Below are positions 27,501 to 34,401 of a stretch of DNA of 64,000 nt, piece by piece. Where the stretch lies: NCBI RefSeq assembly GCF_027853915.1, contig NZ_JAQGLA010000014.1, positions 1-64,000 on the forward strand, written 5' to 3'. Positions within the stretch are counted from its first letter, which is position 1. Every line of letters starts with the position of its first letter. Below the pieces are notes generated by a model, which saw only the letters and a program-made list of their open reading frames with translations, was not told the origin of the DNA and made no database searches. The position numbers and the translations under genes were made by a program. This DNA is from Saccharopolyspora oryzae. Its GTDB lineage: Bacteria > Actinomycetota > Actinomycetes > Mycobacteriales > Pseudonocardiaceae.

Positions 27501-27976
27501 GGCGCCTCCGCCTGGGCCGGGACACTGCCGGTGATGACCTTGACCAGCTCGGCGCGGAAGTAGGCGTCGCCCTCCAGCAGCGACGGCGGGCTGTGCTGCC
27601 AGAACCTCGGCACCGGCCGGGACATCGCCTCCACGTCGCCCAGCCGCACCCAGACCTCGCGCATCCGGTCGAACGGCATGCCGTAGACGAGGGTGGTGGC
27701 CAGCAGCGTGGCGTTCAGCCCACCGGCCGACGCCCCGGCGAGCACGTCGACGGCGACCGAGTCGTATCCGGACAACTCCGCCAGCGCCGCCCACGGGTGC
27801 GCCCCGGCGGGATCCTCGACGTCGAGCAGCGCGGTGCGCAGGCGGTTGATCTCGGCGACCGCGCCACCGATCCACACCGCCATGCTCGCGCCACCGCGCA
27901 TCGCCAGCGCCAAGCGCAGTTCCTGCTCGTTCTCCGCTCCAGCCCCGGTGGACACCTCGGAATCCGCCCTCTCCAT
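24536..27976 (-). CDS. large patatin-like protein (DUF3376 type)
   Basis: Protein of 1146 residues. The patatin phospholipase domain occupies about residues 15-330: oxyanion loop AMRGGASMAVWIGG, nucleophile elbow AGASAGGLN (Ser near 84) and catalytic DGGVLDN. A long helical middle follows, then at about 950-1146 six or so membrane helices (AMLVVYAIAAP, VLFAMLLVAVFAVWAG, IPALVLAAVLLAAEFWLF and others), as in actinobacterial patatin/DUF3376 proteins. Likely a membrane-bound lipid acyl hydrolase. ATG 27976 is chosen; a start at 28081 would add a tail overlapping the 40-bp palindrome. Confidence 0.87.
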   Translation of the reverse strand: MERADSEVSTGAGAENEQELRLALAMRGGASMAVWIGGAVAEINRLRTALLDVEDPAGAHPWAALAELSGYDSVAVDVLAGASAGGLNATLLATTLVYGMPFDRMREVWVRLGDVEAMSRPVPRFWQHSPPSLLEGDAYFRAELVKVITGSVPAQAEAPGNRADLLLTATLLDPVVEQRLDSRSGSMLQERRAARFEFRHRGRAGDPLSDFGAGEQFGDTVLRLAHAARATSSFPFAFEPAQVHSSLGRPPVGEPNMVGLFSETTADSGPAPFRVIDGGVLDNIPVSAAIRAITEAPADRPTQRWLLYLNPDPIASREQRREPGRAVPVSLTALRARMTQESLLGDLDALEEHNRVVERTALRRKALFAQLHATPDEERLDALERQVTAVAPDHAVVRSELDAQAVYRLLTEPAGSEDGKLLPPVVGDPLADWSATARTQLEQRLSDGLGREATTRVFDDARSLITAVQECLGWAWDIERWSPESREIGRCKSVLYRLRTFAEVLEGHADRYWINGAKLEPIVETAELDEWVQRVLRRRVRLQHALPTPIAPLLGEVLGAVEEGADFQRVLAEFAAELRSIVESSGADAVPEATGVDAVAEARKLLHRVADRLAALAPPRAQCDEPAQIGYSLLERSDQRPEVLQQLVVLTAPLDVGRVPGSRINLLRVVSDEQSPLPFSALRRGENSPLRIEDKIRGLDIGNFGAFLSAKWRANDWMWGRMDAAAALVGLLADPARLVQRHGGSEALGDALQAIVSRPTKAELGSLDEDQAKQWRGFLAEVWARHAGDVRAELDAMFARPDDEHPLTETRNLLTERLQWTIAAEEVPYVATVASGADQRGGGEPSTPTPEQLSNEVEHYAVGRQRFADLGERRALSLATRFGLLGYRAARPSRGGVLPWLGRRAMTLIKPLAMLVVYAIAAPRRAALLGLLAATAVAFTGIGQTSMQTASGSDDLPQFTASAVSVQQSYCLSECPLQAADFGWFAFEPPRGDWWVLADFSGTSFGPGVLFAMLLVAVFAVWAGSRIVAHFGRGLARWIPALVLAAVLLAAEFWLFTTGFRLGPLGLVLVAVLLTWPATIAYRTGARIGAVALTALVFGGVLWLSEPNAWSGGGWILLATALTAYAHMVLLGVVDVLTPRPRGRTS

Positions 27977-28083
27977 CGACACCTGCGGATCACCCGAAAA
28001 CCTACCGCGCGAACGCCGTCCGGTGTCCCCCAACGACGTTTCCGGCCCCCAATGCCCCACAACCTCAACCCACCGGACCAATC

Positions 28084-28123
28084 CCGAGGGGGCGCAGTTT
28101 CAATTGAAACTGCGCCCCCTCGG
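28084..28123. repeat. family A palindrome, 40-bp perfect copy
   Basis: The core CAGTTTCAATTGAAACTG (28095-28112) is extended on both sides into a perfect 40-bp palindrome, arms CCGAGGGGGCG and its complement. It lies between the CoA lyase stop and the patatin start, both minus strand. Arms differ from those at 40392 but are equally self-complementary. Confidence 0.88.
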
Positions 28124-28184
28124 CATGTCGGCGCCGGACACACCGAAGTGCGTCCGATGAGTTCCCCCGCCCGTGGGACAGATC

Positions 28185-28230
28185 CGCGAATTCAATGGAA
28201 TCGGGCGTCTGATTTCCATTGAACTTGCGC
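28185..28230. repeat. family B palindrome, imperfect copy
   Basis: Left arm CGCGAATTCAATGGAATC, right arm GATTTCCATTGAACTTGCG, with a few mismatches. It starts 17 nt beyond the stop of the CoA lyase (28247), so it is likely a transcript-end hairpin. Confidence 0.75.
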
Positions 28231-28246
28231 CAGCCCGGAGCCCGGG

Positions 28247-29203
28247 TCAGTCGGTCGGGGGTGTCCAGGGGTTCGTTCGGGTCATGCCGGCCGCTCGGCC
28301 CTTGCCCGCGATGACGAGAGCCATCTTCCGGGACGCCTCGTCGATCATCTCGTCGCCGAGCATCGCCGCTCCGCGGGCTCCGCCGGCCGCCGAGGTGTGC
28401 CACTCGTAGGCGTCGAGGATGTTCTCGGCGTGGTCGTAGTCCTCCTGGCGCGGGGAGAACAGCTCGTTCACCGCGTCCACCTGCGCCGGGTGCAGGACCC
28501 ACTTGCCGTCGAAGCCCAGCGCCGCCGTGCGCCCGCCGACCTGCCGCAACCCGTCGACGTCCTTGATCTGCAGGTACGGACCGTCGATCGCCTGCACCCC
28601 GGCCGCGCGGGCCGCGATCAGGATCCGCATCAGCGTGTAGTGGTAGGCGTCGCCCACGTCGTAGCCCGGCGGCTGGTGGCCGACCACCAGGGAACGCATG
28701 TTGATCGAGGCCATGAAGTCCGCGGGCCCGTACACCAGCGCCGCCACCCGGGGCGAGGCCGCCGCGATCGCGTCGATGGCGACCAGACCGGCGGCGTCCT
28801 CGATCTGCGGCTCGATGCCGATCCGCCCGACCTCCAGGCCGGTCGCCCGCTCGATCTGGGTCAGCGTCAGGTCCAGCCACCGCACGTGGTCGGGGGTGCT
28901 CACCTTCGGCAGGACGATCGTGTCGAGCTCGGCGCCCGCGCCCTCCACGACGGTCACCACGTCGCGGTAGGTCCACTCGGTGTCCAGCGCGTTGACCCGC
29001 ACCGAGCGGATCTTGCCGTCCCAGCCGCCCTCGTTGAGCGCGCCGACGATCCGGTCCCGCGCCTCGGCCTTGGCCAGCGGGGCCACCGCGTCCTCGAGGT
29101 CCAGGAAGAACTGGTCGACGGCCAGACCGCGCGCCTTGTCGATCATCTTCGCACTGGAACCGGGCACCGCCAGGCAGCTGCGCCGGGCACGTCGACCGTC
29201 CAC
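28247..29203 (-). CDS. HpcH/HpaI aldolase/CitE-like CoA ester lyase
   Basis: TIM-barrel lyase of 318 residues in the CitE/malyl-CoA lyase superfamily. Visible sites are SCLAVPGSS (CoA side), VRVNALDTEW (Arg), LPKVSTPDH, IEPQIEDAAGLV (metal Glu) and YGPADFMAS (metal Asp). The C-terminal LHPAQVDAVNELFSP is typical. Likely cleaves a (3S)-hydroxyacyl-CoA such as malyl- or citramalyl-CoA; which one is unknown. GTG 29203 with GAGGAGG 5 nt upstream. Monocistronic, divergent from the MgtE_N/CBS gene. Confidence 0.9.
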   Translation of the reverse strand: MDGRRARRSCLAVPGSSAKMIDKARGLAVDQFFLDLEDAVAPLAKAEARDRIVGALNEGGWDGKIRSVRVNALDTEWTYRDVVTVVEGAGAELDTIVLPKVSTPDHVRWLDLTLTQIERATGLEVGRIGIEPQIEDAAGLVAIDAIAAASPRVAALVYGPADFMASINMRSLVVGHQPPGYDVGDAYHYTLMRILIAARAAGVQAIDGPYLQIKDVDGLRQVGGRTAALGFDGKWVLHPAQVDAVNELFSPRQEDYDHAENILDAYEWHTSAAGGARGAAMLGDEMIDEASRKMALVIAGKGRAAGMTRTNPWTPPTD

Positions 29204-29326
29204 CTTGTCCTCCTCAACGACGAGACTGCTGGTTGTGTACCACGCCGCGGGCCGGGGCAGGACGTGCTGCGGGTCACCCGGCTCGCCCGCACAGCGGGGT
29301 GACCGCGGAGTGCATAACCTGATCAC

Positions 29327-30616
29327 GTGGTAGCCGCGACCAGGGTTTTCGCTGCTCGGATGACCGGTCTCCCGGTGTTCGGGCCGGACGGCGAGCCGAT
29401 CGGCCGGGTGCGCGACGTGGTCGCCGGGCTCAGCATCGGGCGACGGCCGCCGCGCGTCCTCGGCGTGGTCGTCGAGCTGCCCACCCGCCGCCGCATCTTC
29501 GTGCCGATGCTGCGGGTCACCCGGATCGAACCCAACGCGGTGACGCTGGCGACCGGATCGGTGAACCTGCGGCAGTTCCACCAGCGCCCCAACGAGCTGC
29601 TGGTGCTGGGCCAGCTCCTCGACGCGCGGGTCTCCATCGACCCCGAGGGCACGCCGGCCGTGCTCGTCGACGTCGCGATGGAGCAGACCCGCACCCGCGA
29701 CTGGCAGCTGATCAAGCTCGCCGTCCGCGAGCGCACCGGACGGCTCGGCCGCCGCGGCCAGACCCGCGTGCTGGACTGGGACCAGGTGACCGGCCTGGAG
29801 TTCGCCGAGGTCACCGGCCGCCCGCAGGGCGTCCACCAGCTGCTGGCCATGTTCGACACGATGCGCGCCGTCGACGTCGCGAGCACCCTGCACGACCTGC
29901 CGTCCAAGCGCCGCTACGAGATCGCCGAGGCGCTGGACGACGAGCGGCTCGCCGACGTCGTGGAGGAACTGCCCGAGGACGACCAGAAGGACCTGCTGCA
30001 CCGGCTCGACGACGAGCGCGCCGCCGACGTGCTGGAGGCGATGAACCCCGACGACGCCGCCGACCTGCTCGCCGAACTGTCCGAAGTGGACAAGGAACGG
30101 CTGCTCGGCCTGATGGCCCCGGAGGAGTCCGCCCCGGTCAAACGGCTCCTGGAGTACTCCTCCGACACCGCGGGCGGCCTGATGACGACGGAACCGATCG
30201 TGGTCGGACCGGACGCGACCATCGCCGAAGCCCTGGCCCTGGTGCGCAACCCCGACCTGCCGGTGGCGCTGGCCAGCCTGGTGTTCGTGTGCCGCCCGCC
30301 GTCGGCCACCCCGACCGGCCGCTACCTGGGCTGCGTGCACATCCAGCGGCTGCTCCGCGAACCACCGTCCACATTGGTCGCCGGAGCGCTGGACGCCGAC
30401 CTGACCTCCCTGTCCCCGCAGACCCCGCTGACCGAGGTGACCCGCTACTTCGCCGCCTACAACCTGGTCTGCGGCCCGGTGCTCGACGACGAGGAGCACC
30501 TCATCGGCGCGGTCACCGTCGACGACGTGCTCGACCACCTGCTGCCGGAGGGCTGGCGGGAGAGCGGACTGCCCGAGACCGAACCCGACCACCAGACGAA
30601 CCGGGAGGCACGCTGA
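29327..30616 (+). CDS. PRC-barrel/MgtE_N/CBS protein without channel domain
   Basis: Cytosolic protein of 429 residues. Order: PRC-barrel-like segments (residues 12-80 and 88-170), MgtE N-terminal helical repeats (about 185-285; DERLADVVEELPEDDQ, ERAADVLEAMNPDDAADLL) and a CBS pair (about 290-410). There are no membrane helices, so it cannot itself be the MgtE channel; it looks like a Mg/nucleotide sensor. Same architecture as mycobacterial Rv1232c as I recall. GTG 29327 lies 9 nt after CATAAC (29312-29317), suggesting leaderless mRNA. Coupled to DUF1003 (TGATG). Confidence 0.87.
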   Translation: MVAATRVFAARMTGLPVFGPDGEPIGRVRDVVAGLSIGRRPPRVLGVVVELPTRRRIFVPMLRVTRIEPNAVTLATGSVNLRQFHQRPNELLVLGQLLDARVSIDPEGTPAVLVDVAMEQTRTRDWQLIKLAVRERTGRLGRRGQTRVLDWDQVTGLEFAEVTGRPQGVHQLLAMFDTMRAVDVASTLHDLPSKRRYEIAEALDDERLADVVEELPEDDQKDLLHRLDDERAADVLEAMNPDDAADLLAELSEVDKERLLGLMAPEESAPVKRLLEYSSDTAGGLMTTEPIVVGPDATIAEALALVRNPDLPVALASLVFVCRPPSATPTGRYLGCVHIQRLLREPPSTLVAGALDADLTSLSPQTPLTEVTRYFAAYNLVCGPVLDDEEHLIGAVTVDDVLDHLLPEGWRESGLPETEPDHQTNREAR

Positions 30617-31125
30617 TGCCCGAGCTGCTGACCCACCGCCGACTCGACCAGCCCCGGCCGCCGAGCCACCTGTCGGTGACCTTCGACCGGGAGATGTTCG
30701 GCCGGTTCTCCGAGCGCATCGCCCGGTTCCTGGGCACCGGCACGTTCATCTTCTGGATGACCGTCTTCGTGATCGCCTGGATCGGCCTGAACCTCTTCGC
30801 GGTCGGCCTGCAGTGGGATCCGTACCCGTTCATCCTGCTCAACCTGGCCTTCTCCACCCAGGCGTCCTACGCCGCGCCGCTGATCCTGCTGGCGCAGAAC
30901 CGCCAGGACGACCGCGACCGGATCTCGCTCGAGGAGGACCGGGCGCGCGCGGAGCAGACCAAGGCCGACACCGACTTCCTGGCCCGCGAGCTGGCGGCGC
31001 TGCGCCTGGCGATCGGCGAGGTCGCCACCCGCGACTACCTGCGCGGCGAGCTGGACCGCCTCCGCGAAGAGCTCCCCGGCCTGCAGAGCGAAGCCGAGAA
31101 GCGCCGCACCCGGACCCCGGAGTGA
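30616..31125 (+). CDS. DUF1003 membrane protein
   Basis: Protein of 169 residues. Two membrane helices (IFWMTVFVIAWIGLNLFAV and FILLNLAFSTQASYAAPLILL) with the characteristic DPYPFILLN and LLAQNRQDDRDR of DUF1003, then a charged coiled-coil C-terminus. ATG 30616 overlaps the stop of the MgtE_N/CBS gene, so the two proteins probably act together, possibly in divalent-cation handling; this is inferred. A compound palindrome starts 3 nt after its stop. Confidence 0.9.
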   Translation: MPELLTHRRLDQPRPPSHLSVTFDREMFGRFSERIARFLGTGTFIFWMTVFVIAWIGLNLFAVGLQWDPYPFILLNLAFSTQASYAAPLILLAQNRQDDRDRISLEEDRARAEQTKADTDFLARELAALRLAIGEVATRDYLRGELDRLREELPGLQSEAEKRRTRTPE

Positions 31126-31128
31126 CCA

Positions 31129-31205
31129 CAGTTTCAATTGAAACTGCGATCCGCCGTGGGTGGGATCTGCAGTTTCAATTGAAACTGCGTTCAGCCGAGG
31201 CTGAA
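31129..31205. repeat. compound palindromic element, copy 3 (spacer inverted)
   Basis: A cores at 31129-31146 and 31170-31187, a 23-nt spacer 31147-31169, two bases, then hairpin TTCAGCC-GA-GGCTGAA at 31190-31205. The spacer is the reverse complement of that in copy 2 with one mismatch, while the small hairpin is on the same side. It lies between convergent genes ending at 31125 and 31228. The small hairpin shows a paired T-A to C-G change against copy 2. Confidence 0.9.
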
Positions 31206-31227
31206 ACAACCGTGCGCCGGACGGGAG

Positions 31228-31641
31228 TCAGGCCGGGTCGAGGTCTGCGTAGAGGGCGACGATCGCCGGGGCCGTGACCGGGCGGGCCAGGTACTCCTCG
31301 CGGGTCATCCAGGCGAGCTCGGCGATCTCCGCCGCCGGTTCCGGCTCGCCGTCGAGACCGCCGGAGTAGCAGCTCAACGACACCTGCACGCCCTCGCCCT
31401 GGCCGACCGCGTCGGTGACGTAGCGGCGGTAGAAGTCCGCGCCCGACAGCTCGACGCCCAGCTCCTCGCGGATCTCCCGGTGCAGGGCCTGCACCTCGGT
31501 CTCGCCCGGGTCGATCTTGCCGCCGGGCAGGTAGAACGCGTCCTGGTAACCGGCGCGGACCAGCAACAACTTGCGGTCGACGAACCGGACCAGGCCGACC
31601 GCGCGGATCAGATCGGGCGCTGAGGACTTCGCTTCTGGCAC
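31228..31641 (-). CDS. Nudix hydrolase
   Basis: Enzyme of 137 residues with a full Nudix box from GKIDPGET to REIREELGV and an upstream YLPGG. The N-terminal LIRAVGLVRFVDRKLLLVRAG resembles ADP-ribose/NUDT-type actinobacterial hydrolases; substrate unknown. GTG 31641 follows GAGGG by a few bases and is 4 nt after the marR stop, so the two genes form an operon. Not closely similar to the Nudix enzyme at 13419. Confidence 0.88.
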   Translation of the reverse strand: MPEAKSSAPDLIRAVGLVRFVDRKLLLVRAGYQDAFYLPGGKIDPGETEVQALHREIREELGVELSGADFYRRYVTDAVGQGEGVQVSLSCYSGGLDGEPEPAAEIAELAWMTREEYLARPVTAPAIVALYADLDPA

Positions 31642-31645
31642 GCCC

Positions 31646-32134
31646 TCATGCTTGCGCACGCTGCCCGGGCGGCGACGGCACACCCCCGTCGGCCAGCCGC
31701 TCGCAGGTGCGCATCAGCGCCTCCAGCTCGTCGGCGGTCACCGACAGGAAGTACCGCGCGACGCCGTTGCGGTGCGTCGCGACCGCCGTCCGCAGCCGGT
31801 TCTCGCCACGTTCGGTGATCACCGCCTGCACTCCGCGGCCGTCGGAATCCACCCGGACCCGCTGCACCAGACCGAGCCGTTCGAGGCGGTCCACCAGTCG
31901 GGTGACACCGGAGCGCGACAGCAGCACCACGTCGGCCAGCTCGGTCATCCGCAATCGGCGCTCGGGCGCCTCGACCAGTGCTTCGAGCACGTCGTAGGCG
32001 GCCAGCGTGAGTCGTTGTTCGGCGATCAGGTCGCCTTCCAGGCAGCGAGTGACCCTGGCGTGCGCGCGGAGGAAACTGCGGTACGCCAGCAGTTCGCTTC
32101 GAGTCGGTAATCGGTCGAGAGCCGTCTCTGGCAC
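31646..32134 (-). CDS. MarR family transcriptional regulator
   Basis: Winged-helix regulator of 162 residues: recognition helix MTELADVVLLSRSGVTRLVDRLERLGLV at about 62-89 and wing RVRVDSDGRGVQAVITERG. First gene of a two-gene operon with the Nudix hydrolase. GTG 32134. Divergent from mrp across 190 bp, so it may control either side. Ligand unknown. Confidence 0.9.
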   Translation of the reverse strand: MPETALDRLPTRSELLAYRSFLRAHARVTRCLEGDLIAEQRLTLAAYDVLEALVEAPERRLRMTELADVVLLSRSGVTRLVDRLERLGLVQRVRVDSDGRGVQAVITERGENRLRTAVATHRNGVARYFLSVTADELEALMRTCERLADGGVPSPPGQRAQA

Positions 32135-32327
32135 GGAGATTGATATTACGGTCCGCGTTCGCCTGACTGCGCAGCGCCCCCGGCCGTCACCGCGCGTAGC
32201 ACCGCCGCGATCGGCATCGCCCCTGTTCCGGGCGGGCTACCGATCCGTAGCATTGGAATCGCCCAGAAGGGGCCGTGTGAGAGTCTTGGGCTCCGCGCGA
32301 AGTTCCCAACAGCATGCCGAGGTAACC

Positions 32328-33467
32328 GTGAGCAGTACGCAGTCCGCGCCCACCGAGGACGCCGTCCGCAAGGCCCTCAGCCAGGTCGAGGACCCCGAGA
32401 TCCGGCGGCCGATCACCGACCTCGGCATGGTGAAGAGCGTGTCCGTCGGCGACGACGGCGCCGTCGGGGTCGAGGTCTACCTGACGGTCAAGGGCTGCCC
32501 GATGCGGGAGACCATCACCCGGCGGGTCACCGACGCGGTCTCCGCCGTCGAGGGCGTCAGCTCGGTCCAGGTCGAGCTCGACGTGATGAGCGACGAGCAG
32601 CGCACCGAGCTGCGCAAGATGCTGCGCGGCGACGCCGCCGAACCGCGCATCCCGTTCGCCGAGCCGGGCTCGATGACCAGGGTGTACTGCGTGGCCTCGG
32701 GCAAGGGCGGCGTCGGCAAGTCCAGCGTGACGGTGAACCTCGCCGCCGCGATGGCCAAGCGCGGGCTGTCCGTGGGCGTGGTCGACGCCGACATCTACGG
32801 CCACTCGGTGCCGCGGATGCTGGGTGCGGGCGGCAAGCCCACCCAGGTTGAGAAGATGATCATGCCGCCGCAGTCGCACGGCGTGAAGGTCATCTCGATC
32901 GGCATGTTCACCCCGGGCAACACCCCGGTGGTCTGGCGCGGCCCGATGCTGCACCGCGCGCTCCAGCAGTTCCTCGCCGACGTGTTCTGGGGCGACCTCG
33001 ACGTGCTGCTGCTGGACCTGCCGCCCGGCACCGGCGACGTGGCGCTGTCCACCGCCCAGCTCATCCCGAACGCCGAGATCCTGGTGGTCACCACCCCGCA
33101 GCAGGCCGCGGCCGAGGTCGCCGAGCGCGCCGGGGCGATCGCCATGCAGACCCGCCAGCGGGTGGCAGGCGTGGTCGAGAACATGTCGTGGATGGAGCTG
33201 CCGGACGGCCAGCGCATGGAGGTCTTCGGCTCCGGCGGCGGCCAGCTGGTGGCGGACTCGCTGAGCCGCTCGATCGGCACCGACGTCCCGCTGCTCGGCC
33301 AGGTCCCGCTCGACCCGCGGCTGCGCGAGGCCGGCGACAACGGCACCCCGCTGGTCCTGGAGGACCCGGACTCCCCGGCCGCGGCGGTGCTCAACGACAT
33401 CGCCAAGCGCCTGTCCACCCGCTCCCGCGGCCTGGCGGGCAAGCTGCTGTCCGTCTCCCCCGCCTGA
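32328..33467 (+). CDS. mrp: Mrp/NBP35 iron-sulfur carrier ATPase
   Basis: P-loop NTPase of 379 residues. N-terminal MIP18/DUF59 domain (residues 1-95; VEDPEIRRPITDLGMV, KGCPMRE), then the deviant Walker A SGKGGVGKSS near 120, VVDADIYGHS, and LLLDLPPGTGD. Likely loads or carries Fe-S clusters to apo-proteins. The usual CxxC cluster motif near the C-terminus is not seen, as in mycobacterial Mrp. GTG 32328 with GAGG 6 nt upstream. A family C hairpin follows. Confidence 0.92.
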   Translation: MSSTQSAPTEDAVRKALSQVEDPEIRRPITDLGMVKSVSVGDDGAVGVEVYLTVKGCPMRETITRRVTDAVSAVEGVSSVQVELDVMSDEQRTELRKMLRGDAAEPRIPFAEPGSMTRVYCVASGKGGVGKSSVTVNLAAAMAKRGLSVGVVDADIYGHSVPRMLGAGGKPTQVEKMIMPPQSHGVKVISIGMFTPGNTPVVWRGPMLHRALQQFLADVFWGDLDVLLLDLPPGTGDVALSTAQLIPNAEILVVTTPQQAAAEVAERAGAIAMQTRQRVAGVVENMSWMELPDGQRMEVFGSGGGQLVADSLSRSIGTDVPLLGQVPLDPRLREAGDNGTPLVLEDPDSPAAAVLNDIAKRLSTRSRGLAGKLLSVSPA

Positions 33468-33491
33468 TCGGACCATTTCCGCAGGTCATCG

Positions 33492-33537
33492 CTCGTGAGC
33501 ACTTTGGGGTGCTATCACGCCCCAAAGTGCTCACGAG
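33492..33537. repeat. family C hairpin, perfect copy
   Basis: An 18-bp perfect stem starts CTCGTGAGCACTTTGGGG at 33492 and ends at 33537, with a 10-nt loop TGCTATCACG. It stands between convergent mrp (stop 33467) and the O-methyltransferase (stop 33557) and probably terminates both. Confidence 0.85.
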
Positions 33538-33556
33538 CTTGTGCGGTCGTCGGTTC

Positions 33557-34189
33557 TCAGGCGCGCTTGGTGACGGCGAGGAGACCGGGGCCCGTCGCCA
33601 GGGTCACCGGGACCAGTCCGTCGTCGGACTGGACCTCGCGGACCAGCGCGCGGACGGCCTGGGCCATCGCGCTGGCCGGGTCCGGCCCCGCCAGCTGGAT
33701 CCCGGCGAACACGATCACGCCGCCCGGGCGCAGCAGGCGCAGGCCCAGCTCCAGGTACTGCGGGTAGTCCGTGGTCGCGATGTTCACCGAGATCAGGTCG
33801 TAGCCGCCGGCGGTCAGGCGGGGCATCAGCTCGATCGCCCGACCGGCGATCAACCGGGTGCGACCGGCCGGAACGCCCGCTTCGCGCAGCGTCGCGCGGG
33901 CCACGCGCTGCACCGAGGCGTCCGCGTCGATCGAGGTCAGCAGGCCGTCGGGCACCATGCCGCGGAGCAGCCAGAGGGCGCTCTCGCCGGAGCCGGTGCC
34001 GACCTCAACGACCGCCTTCGCCCGCAAAGTCGCCGCCAGGAACCGCAGCACGTGCAGCGGCGAAGCACCGACCGACGCCCCCTGCAGGCGGTCGGGCGTG
34101 CTCAGCGGCGTCTGCTCGTGGCCTGTCGGCCCGGCACCGAGCGGCGTCTCCGGAATCACAACGCGAAAGGTTATCGATGTTGTGCTCAT
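33557..34189 (-). CDS. SAM-dependent O-methyltransferase
   Basis: Class I methyltransferase of 210 residues of the COMT-like family 3: VVEVGTGSGESALWLL (SAM loop, near 60), SIDADAS and DLISVNIATTDYPQYLE. The region expected to hold the metal-binding Asp reads NIATTDYP, so the usual DxD ligand set may be altered. Mycobacteria have the same type of gene divergent from sigE (Rv1220c), matching this layout. ATG 34189. Substrate unknown. Confidence 0.9.
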   Translation of the reverse strand: MSTTSITFRVVIPETPLGAGPTGHEQTPLSTPDRLQGASVGASPLHVLRFLAATLRAKAVVEVGTGSGESALWLLRGMVPDGLLTSIDADASVQRVARATLREAGVPAGRTRLIAGRAIELMPRLTAGGYDLISVNIATTDYPQYLELGLRLLRPGGVIVFAGIQLAGPDPASAMAQAVRALVREVQSDDGLVPVTLATGPGLLAVTKRA

Positions 34190-34262
34190 CCGTGACCCGC
34201 GCGGCCCACATCGTTAGTCGGCCGTTTCCGGCGAGCGACTCGGATGACGTAGGTCACGCCAG

Positions 34263-34281
34263 GTTCTCAGCTTGTTCTCAG
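34263..34281 (+). promoter_or_regulatory. MprA-box-like direct repeat upstream of sigE
   Basis: GTTCTCAG-CTT-GTTCTCAG: two exact 8-bp direct repeats with a 3-nt gap, 19 bp in total. This is the size and shape of the MprA box that the MprAB envelope-stress system uses at sigE in mycobacteria. It is 120 bp before the sigE start. mprA itself is not in the window. Confidence 0.55.
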
Positions 34282-34367
34282 GCGCTTATTAAGACCACCT
34301 CACCAGCGCATACGAGAGTGATGGCGTCACGATCTAGACCCATCGGCGTCTCCCCTCCGAGGGAGCC

Positions 34368-34394
34368 GGGAACAACCGGTCCCGCTCACTCGTT
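34368..34394 (+). promoter_or_regulatory. ECF-type (SigE/SigH) promoter of sigE
   Basis: -35 GGGAAC (34368-34373), 18-nt spacer, -10 GTT (34392-34394). Both elements fit the SigE/SigH consensus. Transcription would start about 7 nt on, at or next to the ATG at 34402, so this promoter should give a leaderless mRNA and autoregulation or SigH control. Confidence 0.65.
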
Positions 34395-34401
34395 CTGGTA
34401 G

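Noticed and set aside
23780-28222. A 1480-codon plus-strand open frame and similar very long frames opposite the patatin gene
   Set aside because: They are antisense to a gene with clear patatin motifs and consist of low-complexity Arg/Gly/Pro/Leu sequence typical of GC-rich shadow frames.
28247-30592. 781-codon minus-strand frame covering the MgtE_N/CBS gene and CoA lyase
   Set aside because: Only the last 318 codons have lyase motifs; the rest is antisense to the MgtE_N/CBS gene, and a GTG with GAGGAGG marks the true start.
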